Assembly: GCA_009668925.1 (NCBI GenBank)
Contig: SBEK01000188.1
Coordinates: 1-7,760, forward strand
Reading direction: 5' to 3'
From: Deltaproteobacteria bacterium
Lineage (GTDB): Bacteria; Desulfobacterota; Syntrophia; Syntrophales; Smithellaceae
DNA: 7,760 nucleotides
Part shown: positions 1-4,588 of the stretch, one piece after another
How the letters are laid out: each line of letters starts with the position of its first letter
Numbering within the stretch: position 1 is the first letter of the stretch
Notes under the pieces: generated by a model
Told to the model about the DNA's origin: nothing
Database searches by the model: none
What the model saw: the letters and a program-made list of their open reading frames with translations, nothing else
Translations under genes and position numbers: made by a program

Positions 1-807
1 GGGGTACCGGGGTTGGTGGACATCGACCGTAGCGCGTTCGCCAGCAATCCGCTCGTACATGCGCTGTTTGCCAGCCCGGCCGACATCGACCTGATGCTTG
101 GTCGCAGCATGCATCTGCGCGACTACCTGGCATCCGCTCCGGCGCTCTCCGGCGACTATCTATATTCGCTTCTGGCGATGCGTCGGTGTGAAAAAGCGAC
201 CTTCGGTATGGAACTGGAAGGTGACGCCCTGCGGGCTGACGTGCCGCAAAACCTGCTTTACTTCACTGACCACACCCTGGTGGAACTTGGAGACGATCTC
301 GACACCACGAGGGCCAAACTGTGCCTCGACGCCTTCGACAGTCTGATGACCAGCTTTGCCGACCACTTCAAGGCCATCTTTGACGAGCAGCAGAGCCTCA
401 AGAACCATCGCGCCTTCGAAAGTGCCCATATGGCGGTAATGCGGGGCAAGACGGGGGGGCCTGAGTTCGTCGTCCGCACCCGAAAAGTGAGCGAACTCGA
501 CGAACGCCTGAGGGCCGTGGCTGAGCTATTGCAGCCCGGTCCGATGCTGGACGCTTTGGCTAACTTTCTTGCCCATCCCGAGTCTTCGCTACGCCTGGAG
601 CCGGTCGAAGTCTGTGTGGACCGCAGTGGTGTCATCCTTACTGGCGACGCCGCAGCCGCTAGATCGGCAAACATCATTGGCTTCCCTGAACTCGTTGCCC
701 GGGACCGCCGCCGTCATGTTGTGGTTCTCAGCCGTTTCCTCCGTCAGGATGCCCAGAGGGCGGTTGAGGAGATCCGGGACCAGCAGGCCCGTTTTCTCGT
801 CATCTGA
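1..807 (+). CDS. Chromosomal protein of unknown function, 5'-partial
   Basis: I do not recognise this protein. The frame is open to the left edge of the window. In-frame TTG (13) and GTG (16) codons exist but no convincing ribosome binding site fits before them, so the gene probably starts outside. The visible part is about 268 residues, acidic and mostly helical in character. It has no signal peptide or membrane segment, and a short strand-like stretch (LRLEPVEVCVDRSGVIL) lies in the last third. It is presumably a soluble cytoplasmic protein. It ends 22 bases before the dif-like site, so it belongs to the host chromosome next to the replication terminus rather than to the phage. The integration leaves it intact. 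Confidence 0.7.
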   Translation, partial: GVPGLVDIDRSAFASNPLVHALFASPADIDLMLGRSMHLRDYLASAPALSGDYLYSLLAMRRCEKATFGMELEGDALRADVPQNLLYFTDHTLVELGDDLDTTRAKLCLDAFDSLMTSFADHFKAIFDEQQSLKNHRAFESAHMAVMRGKTGGPEFVVRTRKVSELDERLRAVAELLQPGPMLDALANFLAHPESSLRLEPVEVCVDRSGVILTGDAAAARSANIIGFPELVARDRRRHVVVLSRFLRQDAQRAVEEIRDQQARFLVI

Positions 808-820
808 TCGCTTATTGTAG

Positions 821-1207
821 TTATAGACGATTTAACATAATACACATTGTTCCGGAGTGGTTATTCTGCGTTCCCTGTCCTGCTGCGGCTTCGCGGGGTA
901 GGGCAGTGGCTCCGGTTATCGCAGATAACACAATCGCAGCTATCCACGAAGCGGCCTTCCCGTAAACAAAAGGGCGCCAGAATTCTTTTTCTTCCTCTGG
1001 CGCCTTTGCATAGTTCCGGGCGGAAATAACGGAAAACGGAGTTTCTCCGATATAACTGGCAAGTTTTACGCAAGCTTTATCTGGCAGGCCGCGCCGGCCG
1101 TGGGCTGCGTCTGTGATGCTGTTTGCGGCAACATCAATTATTTCAGCGAGTGCCTTCACGGTACCAGCAGATTCAATTCCCTTATCAATGTAATAAGAAA
1201 ATTCCAT
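821..1207 (-). CDS. Phage repressor (helix-turn-helix, Cro/CI-like) with possible C-terminal membrane segment
   Basis: This 128-residue protein is probably the immunity repressor that keeps the prophage silent. Residues about 14-55 look like a helix-turn-helix DNA-binding fold, with TVKALAEIIDVAANSITDA giving the two helices and HGRRGLPD following. The stretch NYAKAPEEEKEFWRPF (65-80) resembles a segment common in small inovirus repressors. Residues about 84-103 (KAASWIAAIVLSAITGATAL) are hydrophobic enough to be a membrane segment, which is unusual for a repressor. A strong ribosome binding site, GAGGAGG, lies 8 bases before the ATG. The gene is divergent from the replication genes across an operator array. 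Its last codons, residues about 117-126, are encoded by the attachment site, so the C-terminus depends on integration. Confidence 0.8.
   Translation of the reverse strand: MEFSYYIDKGIESAGTVKALAEIIDVAANSITDAAHGRRGLPDKACVKLASYIGETPFSVISARNYAKAPEEEKEFWRPFVYGKAASWIAAIVLSAITGATALPREAAAGQGTQNNHSGTMCIMLNRL
830..857 (-). other. attL: dif-like XerC/XerD site, prophage left attachment site (attL)
   Basis: On the minus strand the site reads XerC arm CTCCGGAACAA, centre TGTGTA, XerD arm TTATGTTAAAT. Compared with E. coli dif as I remember it (GGTGCGCATAA, TGTATA, TTATGTTAAAT), the XerD arm matches at 11 of 11 positions, the centre at 5 of 6 and the XerC arm at only 4 of 11. A perfect XerD arm on the chromosome side and a diverged XerC arm on the phage side is what XerC-mediated integration of a phage at dif would leave. 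It sits exactly between the host gene and the phage immunity region. Confidence 0.85.
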
Positions 1208-1228
1208 GACAAAAACCTCCTCGCTTCA

Positions 1229-1257
1229 TTGACACACAATGTTGTGTGATGTAATCT
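1229..1257 (+). promoter_or_regulatory. Strong sigma70-type promoter for the rightward phage genes
   Basis: A perfect -35 box TTGACA (1229-1234) is followed by a 17-base spacer and a -10 box TAATCT (1252-1257). Transcription would start near 1264 and read into the replication genes. The first operator-like palindrome fills most of the spacer, so a bound repressor would block RNA polymerase directly. Confidence 0.75.
1233..1248. promoter_or_regulatory. Operator-like palindrome O1
   Basis: CACACAAT-GTTGTGTG has seven-base inverted arms around a two-base centre. It lies inside the spacer of the rightward promoter. It shares its half-site (CACACAAT) with two more sites to the right and is probably bound by a dimer of the divergent repressor. 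Confidence 0.75.
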
Positions 1258-1268
1258 CCGTAAAGGAT

Positions 1269-1284
1269 CACACATTATTGTGTG
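1269..1284. promoter_or_regulatory. Operator-like palindrome O2
   Basis: CACACATT-ATTGTGTG has six-base inverted arms. Its centre is 36 bases from that of O1. It sits just past the expected start of rightward transcription and in the upstream region of the leftward repressor gene, so it could serve autoregulation. Confidence 0.72.
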
Positions 1285-1287
1285 GTC

Positions 1288-1303
1288 CTCGCAATATTGA
1301 GTG
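1288..1303. promoter_or_regulatory. Operator-like palindrome O3 (degenerate)
   Basis: CTCGCAAT-ATTGAGTG keeps the central palindrome CAATATTG and partly matching outer bases. Its centre is 19 bases from that of O2. It looks like a weaker third copy of the same site, as in staged CI/Cro-type switches. Confidence 0.5.
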
Positions 1304-1339
1304 ATTACTTAATACGTGCAAATTGGGAGGTTGTCAACA

Positions 1340-1519
1340 ATGGCAGTCTGGAATCCTTACGAAGAGTTGCGCAACAAATACCAGGCGATGGATGCCTGTC
1401 CTCATGAGTCGATCAGGAGAGCGCATGCCCGCGCCATTGATCGGCTTGTGTCTCGCGCCGTTCGTCTTGGGTTCAATGCCGAAGTCCTCCGGTCTATTCA
1501 GAATCGGCGGGGCCAGTAA
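1340..1519 (+). CDS. Small early phage protein, 59 aa, unknown function
   Basis: I do not recognise this protein. ATG at 1340 is chosen because GGGAGG (1325-1330) lies nine bases upstream; an in-frame GTG at 1316 has no comparable site. The product is helical and basic, rich in Arg and Ala (RRAHARAIDRLVSRAVRLGF), with no membrane segment. It is the first gene after the rightward promoter and its stop overlaps the next start (TAATG), so it is an early gene of the replication operon. It may bind nucleic acid or regulate Rep, but nothing in the sequence shows that directly. Confidence 0.68.
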   Translation: MAVWNPYEELRNKYQAMDACPHESIRRAHARAIDRLVSRAVRLGFNAEVLRSIQNRRGQ

Positions 1520-1710
1520 TGTATTTCGTCCCAGGTGTCACTAATCCCTACGGCCTGCCGCGCAAGCGGGGGCGTAAATCAGACCTTGCCAAGTTCCTCG
1601 CGCGGCAGGGTGAATTCTTTTTGGCTGCCCGCTTGGTAGCGGAGGGCAAAGCCGGGGCGCGGCGCGAGTGCTCGCAGTCGCCGGCCCCCGGCTTTGCCCC
1701 CCCCTACTAA
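1519..1710 (+). CDS. Small early phage protein, 63 aa, unknown function
   Basis: I do not recognise this protein. Its ATG shares one base with the previous stop codon (TAATG), so translation is probably coupled. The N-terminal half is basic (LPRKRGRKSDLAKFLARQG) and could touch DNA. The last 20 or so codons run through the large hairpin region at 1644-1719, and its TAA (1708-1710) is in the loop of the C7/G7 hairpin. The C-terminal residues may therefore be shaped more by the DNA structure than by protein function. It ends 33 bases before the Rep gene. Confidence 0.6.
   Translation: MYFVPGVTNPYGLPRKRGRKSDLAKFLARQGEFFLAARLVAEGKAGARRECSQSPAPGFAPPY
1644..1699. repeat. Long nested hairpin upstream of Rep (candidate origin or packaging element)
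   Basis: A perfect 14-base inverted repeat (GGGCAAAGCCGGGG at 1644-1657, its complement at 1686-1699) encloses a 28-base loop. The loop can pair further: CGGC (1660-1663) with GCCG (1680-1683), and GCGAG (1664-1668) with CTCGC (1671-1675). In single-stranded phage DNA this would be a very stable structure. It directly adjoins the C7/G7 hairpin and lies just before the Rep gene. Confidence 0.8.
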
Positions 1711-1719
1711 AAGGGGGGG
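1697..1719 (+). other. Candidate double-strand origin (Rep nick site hairpin)
   Basis: Eight C (1697-1704) and seven G (1713-1719) flank the loop TACTAAAA (1705-1712). The neighbouring Rep is of the Rep_trans type. As I recall, nick sites for members of that family have similar G/C-run hairpins in ICEBs1 and Tn916 oriT (loops with CTAACA) and a TACTCTAATA loop in pT181 plasmids. The position immediately before rep and the shared CTAA core make this the best origin candidate. The exact nicked bond cannot be told from the sequence. Confidence 0.6.
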
Positions 1720-1743
1720 AACCGAAAACAGGAACCCAACCCC

Positions 1744-2949
1744 ATGCGTACTGAACCCAAAGCCCGCACCCTTGAAACCGTTGCCGCTGCCGAAGTCTTG
1801 CGGCGCTGCATGGCCGAAGCCGATAACGTCGGGGCCTTCCGTGCTGGTTTCACCGACTACATGGAAAAGATCATCCATGCCCCGGAAGGTGAAACCCTCA
1901 AGGTGATTCCCAAAGCCCGCCAGGGTGCGGGGCGCGTCGGCTTTGTCGACTGGGTGACATTCACGGCACATGAAGACAGCATACAGCCCGCATGCGGCTT
2001 TCCCCTGGTTCCGGTGTCCGATGAAGAGGCCATGGCGCTACTTAGCGCTAAGCTCGAAATGATCCTGGGGTACGGGATTACCAGTAAGCGGCCCATTGGA
2101 CTTAACTTCTATCAGCGGTCTTACGTCCTCGGCGATAACTGGGGCCACGTTTGCCATGGCGGGCAGCGGAATACCTTCTGCGTGATTATCAGCGGCGAAG
2201 GTTGCGCAGCGGCCCGTGAAGGATGGGAGCAGCGGCTTTATGAGTTCCTGCAAAAGCTCATTAACGCCAGGATCACGCGCCTTGACGTGTCCCATGACGA
2301 TATCGCAGGTCATTACACAGTCGACAACGCTAGGAAAGACTTCGATGAGGGTCTGTTCCGTTGTCACGCCAGGAACCCCCAAATCGAAATGGCCGGTAAC
2401 TGGGTCGAGCCGAATGGCAAGGGCCGGACCCTTTACATAGGTCGCCGTCAGTCCGGGAAGTTCGCGCGCATTTATGAAAAGGGAAAACAACTAGGCGATG
2501 TTGCAAGTCCGTGGGTTCGCATTGAAGTCGAATTCAAAAATGAAGATCGTGTTATCCCTTTCCGCGCGCTACTCGAACCCGGCGAATATTTGGCCGGTGC
2601 GTTTCCGGCCTTCGCATTCCTGACCGATACGCAGGAACGGATTTTGACGAAATCCACGAAGGCGAAATGCGACCTTAACGCGACCCTTTCATGGCTGCGC
2701 CGTCAATGCGGTAAGACTTTGTTCTGCGTTTCTGTGGTTCTCGGCGGGCATGCCCAGGCCATGGAAGCCATTACCCCGGCGGACCTCGACGAATCGGACG
2801 TACCCAAGCGATTCAAGATCGCTGATTGGCAAAACGCGCCTCGCGCGGTTCACAAATTCATAAACGCTAACCAGGAACCCGCGCCCATGTGGATCGGAGA
2901 GCCGGCGTTTGGTGAAAAGATTTTCGCATGCGAAAACATGCGTCCATAG
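1744..2949 (+). CDS. Rolling-circle replication initiation protein (Rep_trans / RstA-like)
   Basis: This 401-residue protein should nick the double-stranded phage circle at its origin, stay attached through a tyrosine and start rolling-circle synthesis by host polymerase. Visible motifs are ARITRLDVSHDD (175-186), typical of the first acidic motif of the family, then YIGRRQSGKFARIYEKGKQ (231-249), in which Tyr244 is the best candidate nucleophile, and SPWVRIEVEFKNEDRVIP (255-272) with conserved Arg and Glu residues. The pattern resembles the replication initiation factors of Neisseria phages and CTXphi RstA. ATG 1744 is preceded by a moderate AGGA ten bases away; ATG 1810 is an in-frame alternative. 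The last codons contain one copy of the 16-bp palindrome. The hairpin origin lies just upstream. Confidence 0.9.
   Translation: MRTEPKARTLETVAAAEVLRRCMAEADNVGAFRAGFTDYMEKIIHAPEGETLKVIPKARQGAGRVGFVDWVTFTAHEDSIQPACGFPLVPVSDEEAMALLSAKLEMILGYGITSKRPIGLNFYQRSYVLGDNWGHVCHGGQRNTFCVIISGEGCAAAREGWEQRLYEFLQKLINARITRLDVSHDDIAGHYTVDNARKDFDEGLFRCHARNPQIEMAGNWVEPNGKGRTLYIGRRQSGKFARIYEKGKQLGDVASPWVRIEVEFKNEDRVIPFRALLEPGEYLAGAFPAFAFLTDTQERILTKSTKAKCDLNATLSWLRRQCGKTLFCVSVVLGGHAQAMEAITPADLDESDVPKRFKIADWQNAPRAVHKFINANQEPAPMWIGEPAFGEKIFACENMRP
2921..2936. repeat. 16-bp perfect palindrome, copy 1
   Basis: TTTTCGCATGCGAAAA is its own reverse complement and recurs identically at 7431-7446. This copy lies in the last codons of rep (encoding IFACEN) at the left edge of the structural block. 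As RNA it would form only a weak six-pair stem, so a dimeric protein-binding or recombination site is more likely than a terminator. Confidence 0.85.
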
Positions 2950-3014
2950 GGGGCCGTTCCTCGTCGTCCTCCGACTTCTCTATCTACGGGGTAATTCTTG
3001 AAAGGAAAACAGAA

Positions 3015-3320
3015 ATGGAAATGATCGTTCGCGGCATCGTCACTGGCATGAAGGCTTTCAATGACAACGTGGAAGGCACTCATTACGACAGCACTACGCT
3101 TTTTGTCGAAACCGATCTGGACGACGGCACCAGCATGGCGAAGGGTAAAGCTACCCAGGCGTTTAAGTTCGGGACTAGCGAGGAATATAAGAAATTGCAG
3201 CACAACCCTTTTCCGTTCTCTGCGGAATTGACCATGAAGCAGGTCACGAATGGTAAGAACGGCATGAAAACCGTGGTCACGGCGATTAAGCCGATCAAGC
3301 TGGAACAGCCGAAGCAATGA
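3015..3320 (+). CDS. Putative phage single-stranded DNA-binding protein (pV-like)
   Basis: This 101-residue protein probably coats phage ssDNA before export, the role of pV in Ff phages. The evidence is its size, its position directly after Rep and before the coat genes, and an alternating beta pattern with aromatic and basic residues (MIVRGIVTGMKAF, YDSTTLFVETDLDD, FPFSAELTMKQVTNGKNG) as expected of an OB fold. It ends in a lysine-rich tail. ATG 3015 is preferred because AAAGGA (3001-3006) lies eight bases upstream; the in-frame ATG 2928 would overlap rep and start inside the palindrome. A GC-rich hairpin follows the stop. The family assignment is an inference, because ssDNA-binding proteins of these phages diverge strongly. 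Confidence 0.7.
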   Translation: MEMIVRGIVTGMKAFNDNVEGTHYDSTTLFVETDLDDGTSMAKGKATQAFKFGTSEEYKKLQHNPFPFSAELTMKQVTNGKNGMKTVVTAIKPIKLEQPKQ

Positions 3321-3328
3321 AAAAGAAA

Positions 3329-3352
3329 AGCCCCGGTTTTAGGGCCGGGGCT
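3329..3352 (+). terminator. Hairpin after the ssDNA-binding gene (weak terminator or attenuator)
   Basis: AGCCCCGG (3329-3336) pairs perfectly with CCGGGGCT (3345-3352) around an eight-base loop, nine bases after the stop at 3320. No run of T follows, only GAATTCCTT. It may lower transcription into the next genes or protect the upstream mRNA end rather than stop transcription fully. Confidence 0.6.
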
Positions 3353-3380
3353 GAATTCCTTCCGTAAGGGTCGTTACCGG

Positions 3381-3393
3381 CCTTTATGAAAGG
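3381..3393 (+). promoter_or_regulatory. Small hairpin over the ribosome binding site of the 99-aa gene
   Basis: CCTTT-ATG-AAAGG folds so that the AAAGG ribosome binding site is paired. TTACC (3374-3378) with GGTAA (3392-3396) is an alternative pairing that hides the same bases. A similar leader precedes the gene at 3752, sharing TCGTT(A/G)CCGG and CCTT..GAAAGG. This suggests translational control. Confidence 0.4.
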
Positions 3394-3401
3394 TAAACGT
3401 A

Positions 3402-3701
3402 ATGAAAACTCTAAAAGTGTTTGGTCTTGTTGTCAATGTGCGTCGTGATAGCGATGACCCTTATCACGTATTCGGTTGTGCTAATCGGGACGGGTGGCTA
3501 GAGCTAGTCCAAATGGGCAACACGGAGGGCTATTTGAGGTTTCGCGATGCTATGAAAGTGGCGCGGTCTGAAATCAAATGTCTTACCAACTATTGGGATT
3601 GCCCCTGCTATGTCCAGATAAAGCGCGGTGACGAAATAGTGTGGGAGTCGGAATCAATAGAAGTGCGCAAGTTTGTATTTGTAGAAACAAAGTTCAGTTA
3701 A
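3402..3701 (+). CDS. Phage protein of unknown function, 99 aa
   Basis: I do not recognise this protein. GAAAGG (3388-3393) lies eight bases before the ATG. It is soluble-looking, with three hydrophobic beta-like stretches (LKVFGLVVNVRR, CYVQIKRGDEIVWES, FVFVETKFS) and a helical middle (YLRFRDAMKVARSEIK). Four cysteines are present, two of them in DCPCY. The gene looks more AT-rich than its neighbours and may be a later acquisition. It lies between the ssDNA-binding protein and the coat genes, where small accessory or host-takeover genes often sit. It carries no signal peptide or membrane segment, so it is unlikely to be a coat protein. Confidence 0.65.
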   Translation: MKTLKVFGLVVNVRRDSDDPYHVFGCANRDGWLELVQMGNTEGYLRFRDAMKVARSEIKCLTNYWDCPCYVQIKRGDEIVWESESIEVRKFVFVETKFS

Positions 3702-3730
3702 TCGTTAATTAAATCGTTGCCGGTTTCGGC

Positions 3731-3742
3731 CCTTACGAAAGG
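3731..3742 (+). promoter_or_regulatory. Small hairpin over the ribosome binding site of the 65-aa gene
   Basis: CCTT (3731-3734) can pair with AAGG (3739-3742), which is the core of the ribosome binding site of the gene at 3752. TTTCG (3724-3728) with CGAAA (3736-3740) is an alternative stem. The leader repeats the pattern seen before the gene at 3402. Confidence 0.35.
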
Positions 3743-3751
3743 AATTGAAAA

Positions 3752-3949
3752 ATGGAGTGCAAGGTGTTGGCGGTTCGTAAGACATTTTACGGTCACAGCA
3801 TTGCGCATGTGAGTGTGGATGGCATGTTCGGCGACGTGCCGGCATCGGATGGCGTGGCGGAAGGTGTAGCGGAAATTCAAACAAGGATTGCAGTCGTAGA
3901 CGGGCGATTGGTCGCGCGTCTACGTGTTGAAGCGGTTAAGGCGAATTGA
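3752..3949 (+). CDS. Small phage protein, 65 aa, possible second ssDNA/RNA-binding protein
   Basis: I do not firmly recognise this protein. The start is set by AAAGGA (3738-3743), eight bases upstream. The sequence alternates like a small beta barrel: MECKVLAVRKTFYG, HSIAHVSVDG, AEIQTRIAVVDGRLVARLRVEAVKAN. The last part, with a turn DGRL between two strands, resembles the end of small phage OB-fold proteins such as pV of Ff or Pf phages, but this is only a resemblance in pattern. There is no membrane segment. The next gene begins 15 bases after its stop, so the two are probably co-translated. Confidence 0.62.
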   Translation: MECKVLAVRKTFYGHSIAHVSVDGMFGDVPASDGVAEGVAEIQTRIAVVDGRLVARLRVEAVKAN

Positions 3950-3964
3950 TAGGAGGCGGCAACG

Positions 3965-4150
3965 ATGGACCCGGCACTTACCCAGGCGGTTAATGATTTG
4001 ACGGCGCTACTTGCGTCGGTGTTTTCTGTGCCGGATGGCGTGGTATTGGCGCAAGTCTGGGCGTTGGGGTTCTCTACTCCGATGGCGGCTGGGCTGGCGG
4101 CGTATGCCGTGAAAAGCATTCTCCATATGTTCGACCGTCGCGGACATTGA
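3965..4150 (+). CDS. Small membrane protein related to the major coat protein (minor coat candidate)
   Basis: This 61-residue protein has a strong AGGAGG (3951-3956) eight bases before its ATG. It has no signal peptide. The acidic amphipathic start (MDPALTQAVNDLTALL) is followed by a hydrophobic stretch (VWALGFSTPMAAGLAAYAV) and a basic end. Its end AAYAVKSILHMFDR aligns with AKYAVSSIRRMFPR, the end of the major coat protein two genes on (shared Y-A-V-x-S-I-x-x-M-F-x-R). It is therefore probably a diverged coat paralogue inserted without a signal peptide, like the capping proteins pVII and pIX. Only 80 bases separate it from the coat gene. Confidence 0.65.
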   Translation: MDPALTQAVNDLTALLASVFSVPDGVVLAQVWALGFSTPMAAGLAAYAVKSILHMFDRRGH

Positions 4151-4230
4151 TATTTGCAGTACCGGGCAGGGGACCGCGCGCCCCCCGTTTCCTGGCCGGC
4201 TTATACCTTGTGGGCGTAGGAGTAAATGTC

Positions 4231-4452
4231 ATGAAAAACGCAATCGTGTGGTATCGCAAGTCCGTTGTTGCCGGTGGTGCTGCTGCTGCTGCTGGTTCGA
4301 CCTTTGCCGCTGGTGTGGACCTGTCCCCGCTGACCGGTGCGGTCGATCTTTCCACCGTCATTGCCGGCGTGGTCGCTGTCGGCGCTCTGCTTCTGTCCCC
4401 CCAGATCGCGAAGTACGCCGTCAGTTCCATTCGTCGCATGTTCCCGCGCTAA
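4231..4452 (+). CDS. Major coat protein (pVIII-like)
   Basis: The precursor is 73 residues. ATG 4231 is chosen because AGGAG (4218-4222) lies eight bases upstream and it gives a proper signal peptide. A basic start (MKNAIVWYRKS) and hydrophobic core (VVAGGAAAAAGS) lead to likely cleavage at TFA|AGVD near residue 26. The mature form of about 47 residues has an acidic N-terminal part (AGVDLSPLTGAVDLS), one membrane helix (TVIAGVVAVGALLLS) and a basic end (KYAVSSIRRMFPR) that would face the DNA. This is the standard pVIII layout, with thousands of copies forming the filament wall. A strong terminator follows 18 bases after the stop, as expected for a highly expressed coat gene. Confidence 0.88.
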   Translation: MKNAIVWYRKSVVAGGAAAAAGSTFAAGVDLSPLTGAVDLSTVIAGVVAVGALLLSPQIAKYAVSSIRRMFPR

Positions 4453-4470
4453 TCCGGGCGGGTTCTAAAG

Positions 4471-4494
4471 GTCGGGGCTTCGGCCCCGGCTTTT
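4471..4494 (+). terminator. Rho-independent terminator after the major coat gene
   Basis: An eight-pair stem (GTCGGGGC with GGCCCCGGC bases, one G-U pair) is closed by a TTCG tetraloop and followed by TTTT. It lies directly after the coat gene, matching the central terminator of Ff phages, and would keep coat transcripts abundant relative to attachment and assembly genes. Confidence 0.85.
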
Positions 4495-4516
4495 GACTCA
4501 AAAACGGGGGGTAATC

Positions 4517-4588
4517 ATGTTCTGGCTTCTTCTTTTATTCATGTCCGGTATGTTGTCCGGCGTGGTCGTGGCCTGGGTGATGTTATGA
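4517..4588 (+). CDS. Very small membrane peptide, 23 aa (pVII/pIX-like candidate)
   Basis: ATG 4517 opens a 23-residue frame whose product begins MFWLLLLFMSGML and continues SGVVVAWVML. It is hydrophobic throughout and has no charged residue. A G-rich ribosome binding site (GGGGGG, 4506-4511) lies five bases upstream. Its TGA overlaps the ATG of the attachment-protein gene in ATGA, a classical coupling arrangement. It is the first frame after the coat terminator and also lacks a signal peptide. Ff phages have two such peptides (32 and 33 residues) at the filament tip, so a tip or assembly role is plausible. Its short length is the main reason for doubt; it could also be only a translation-coupling leader. 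Confidence 0.6.
   Translation: MFWLLLLFMSGMLSGVVVAWVML

Noticed and set aside
1983..2003. Further GCATGC-centred palindromes (also near 2748)
   Set aside because: Only the inner ten bases are palindromic and they do not match the 16-bp repeat; they lie inside rep and are likely chance.
2928..3014. Upstream ATG extending the ssDNA-binding protein by 29 residues
   Set aside because: The start lies in the palindrome and overlaps rep, the extra part is a low-complexity Ser run, and ATG 3015 has a good ribosome binding site.
4147..4230. Upstream TTG start for the major coat gene
   Set aside because: No ribosome binding site fits, it would spoil the signal peptide, and ATG 4231 has AGGAG at the right distance.
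4493..4521. Possible promoter TTGACT after the coat terminator
   Set aside because: The -10 candidate CATGTT is poor and overlaps the start of the 23-aa frame. The genes downstream may be reached by read-through instead.
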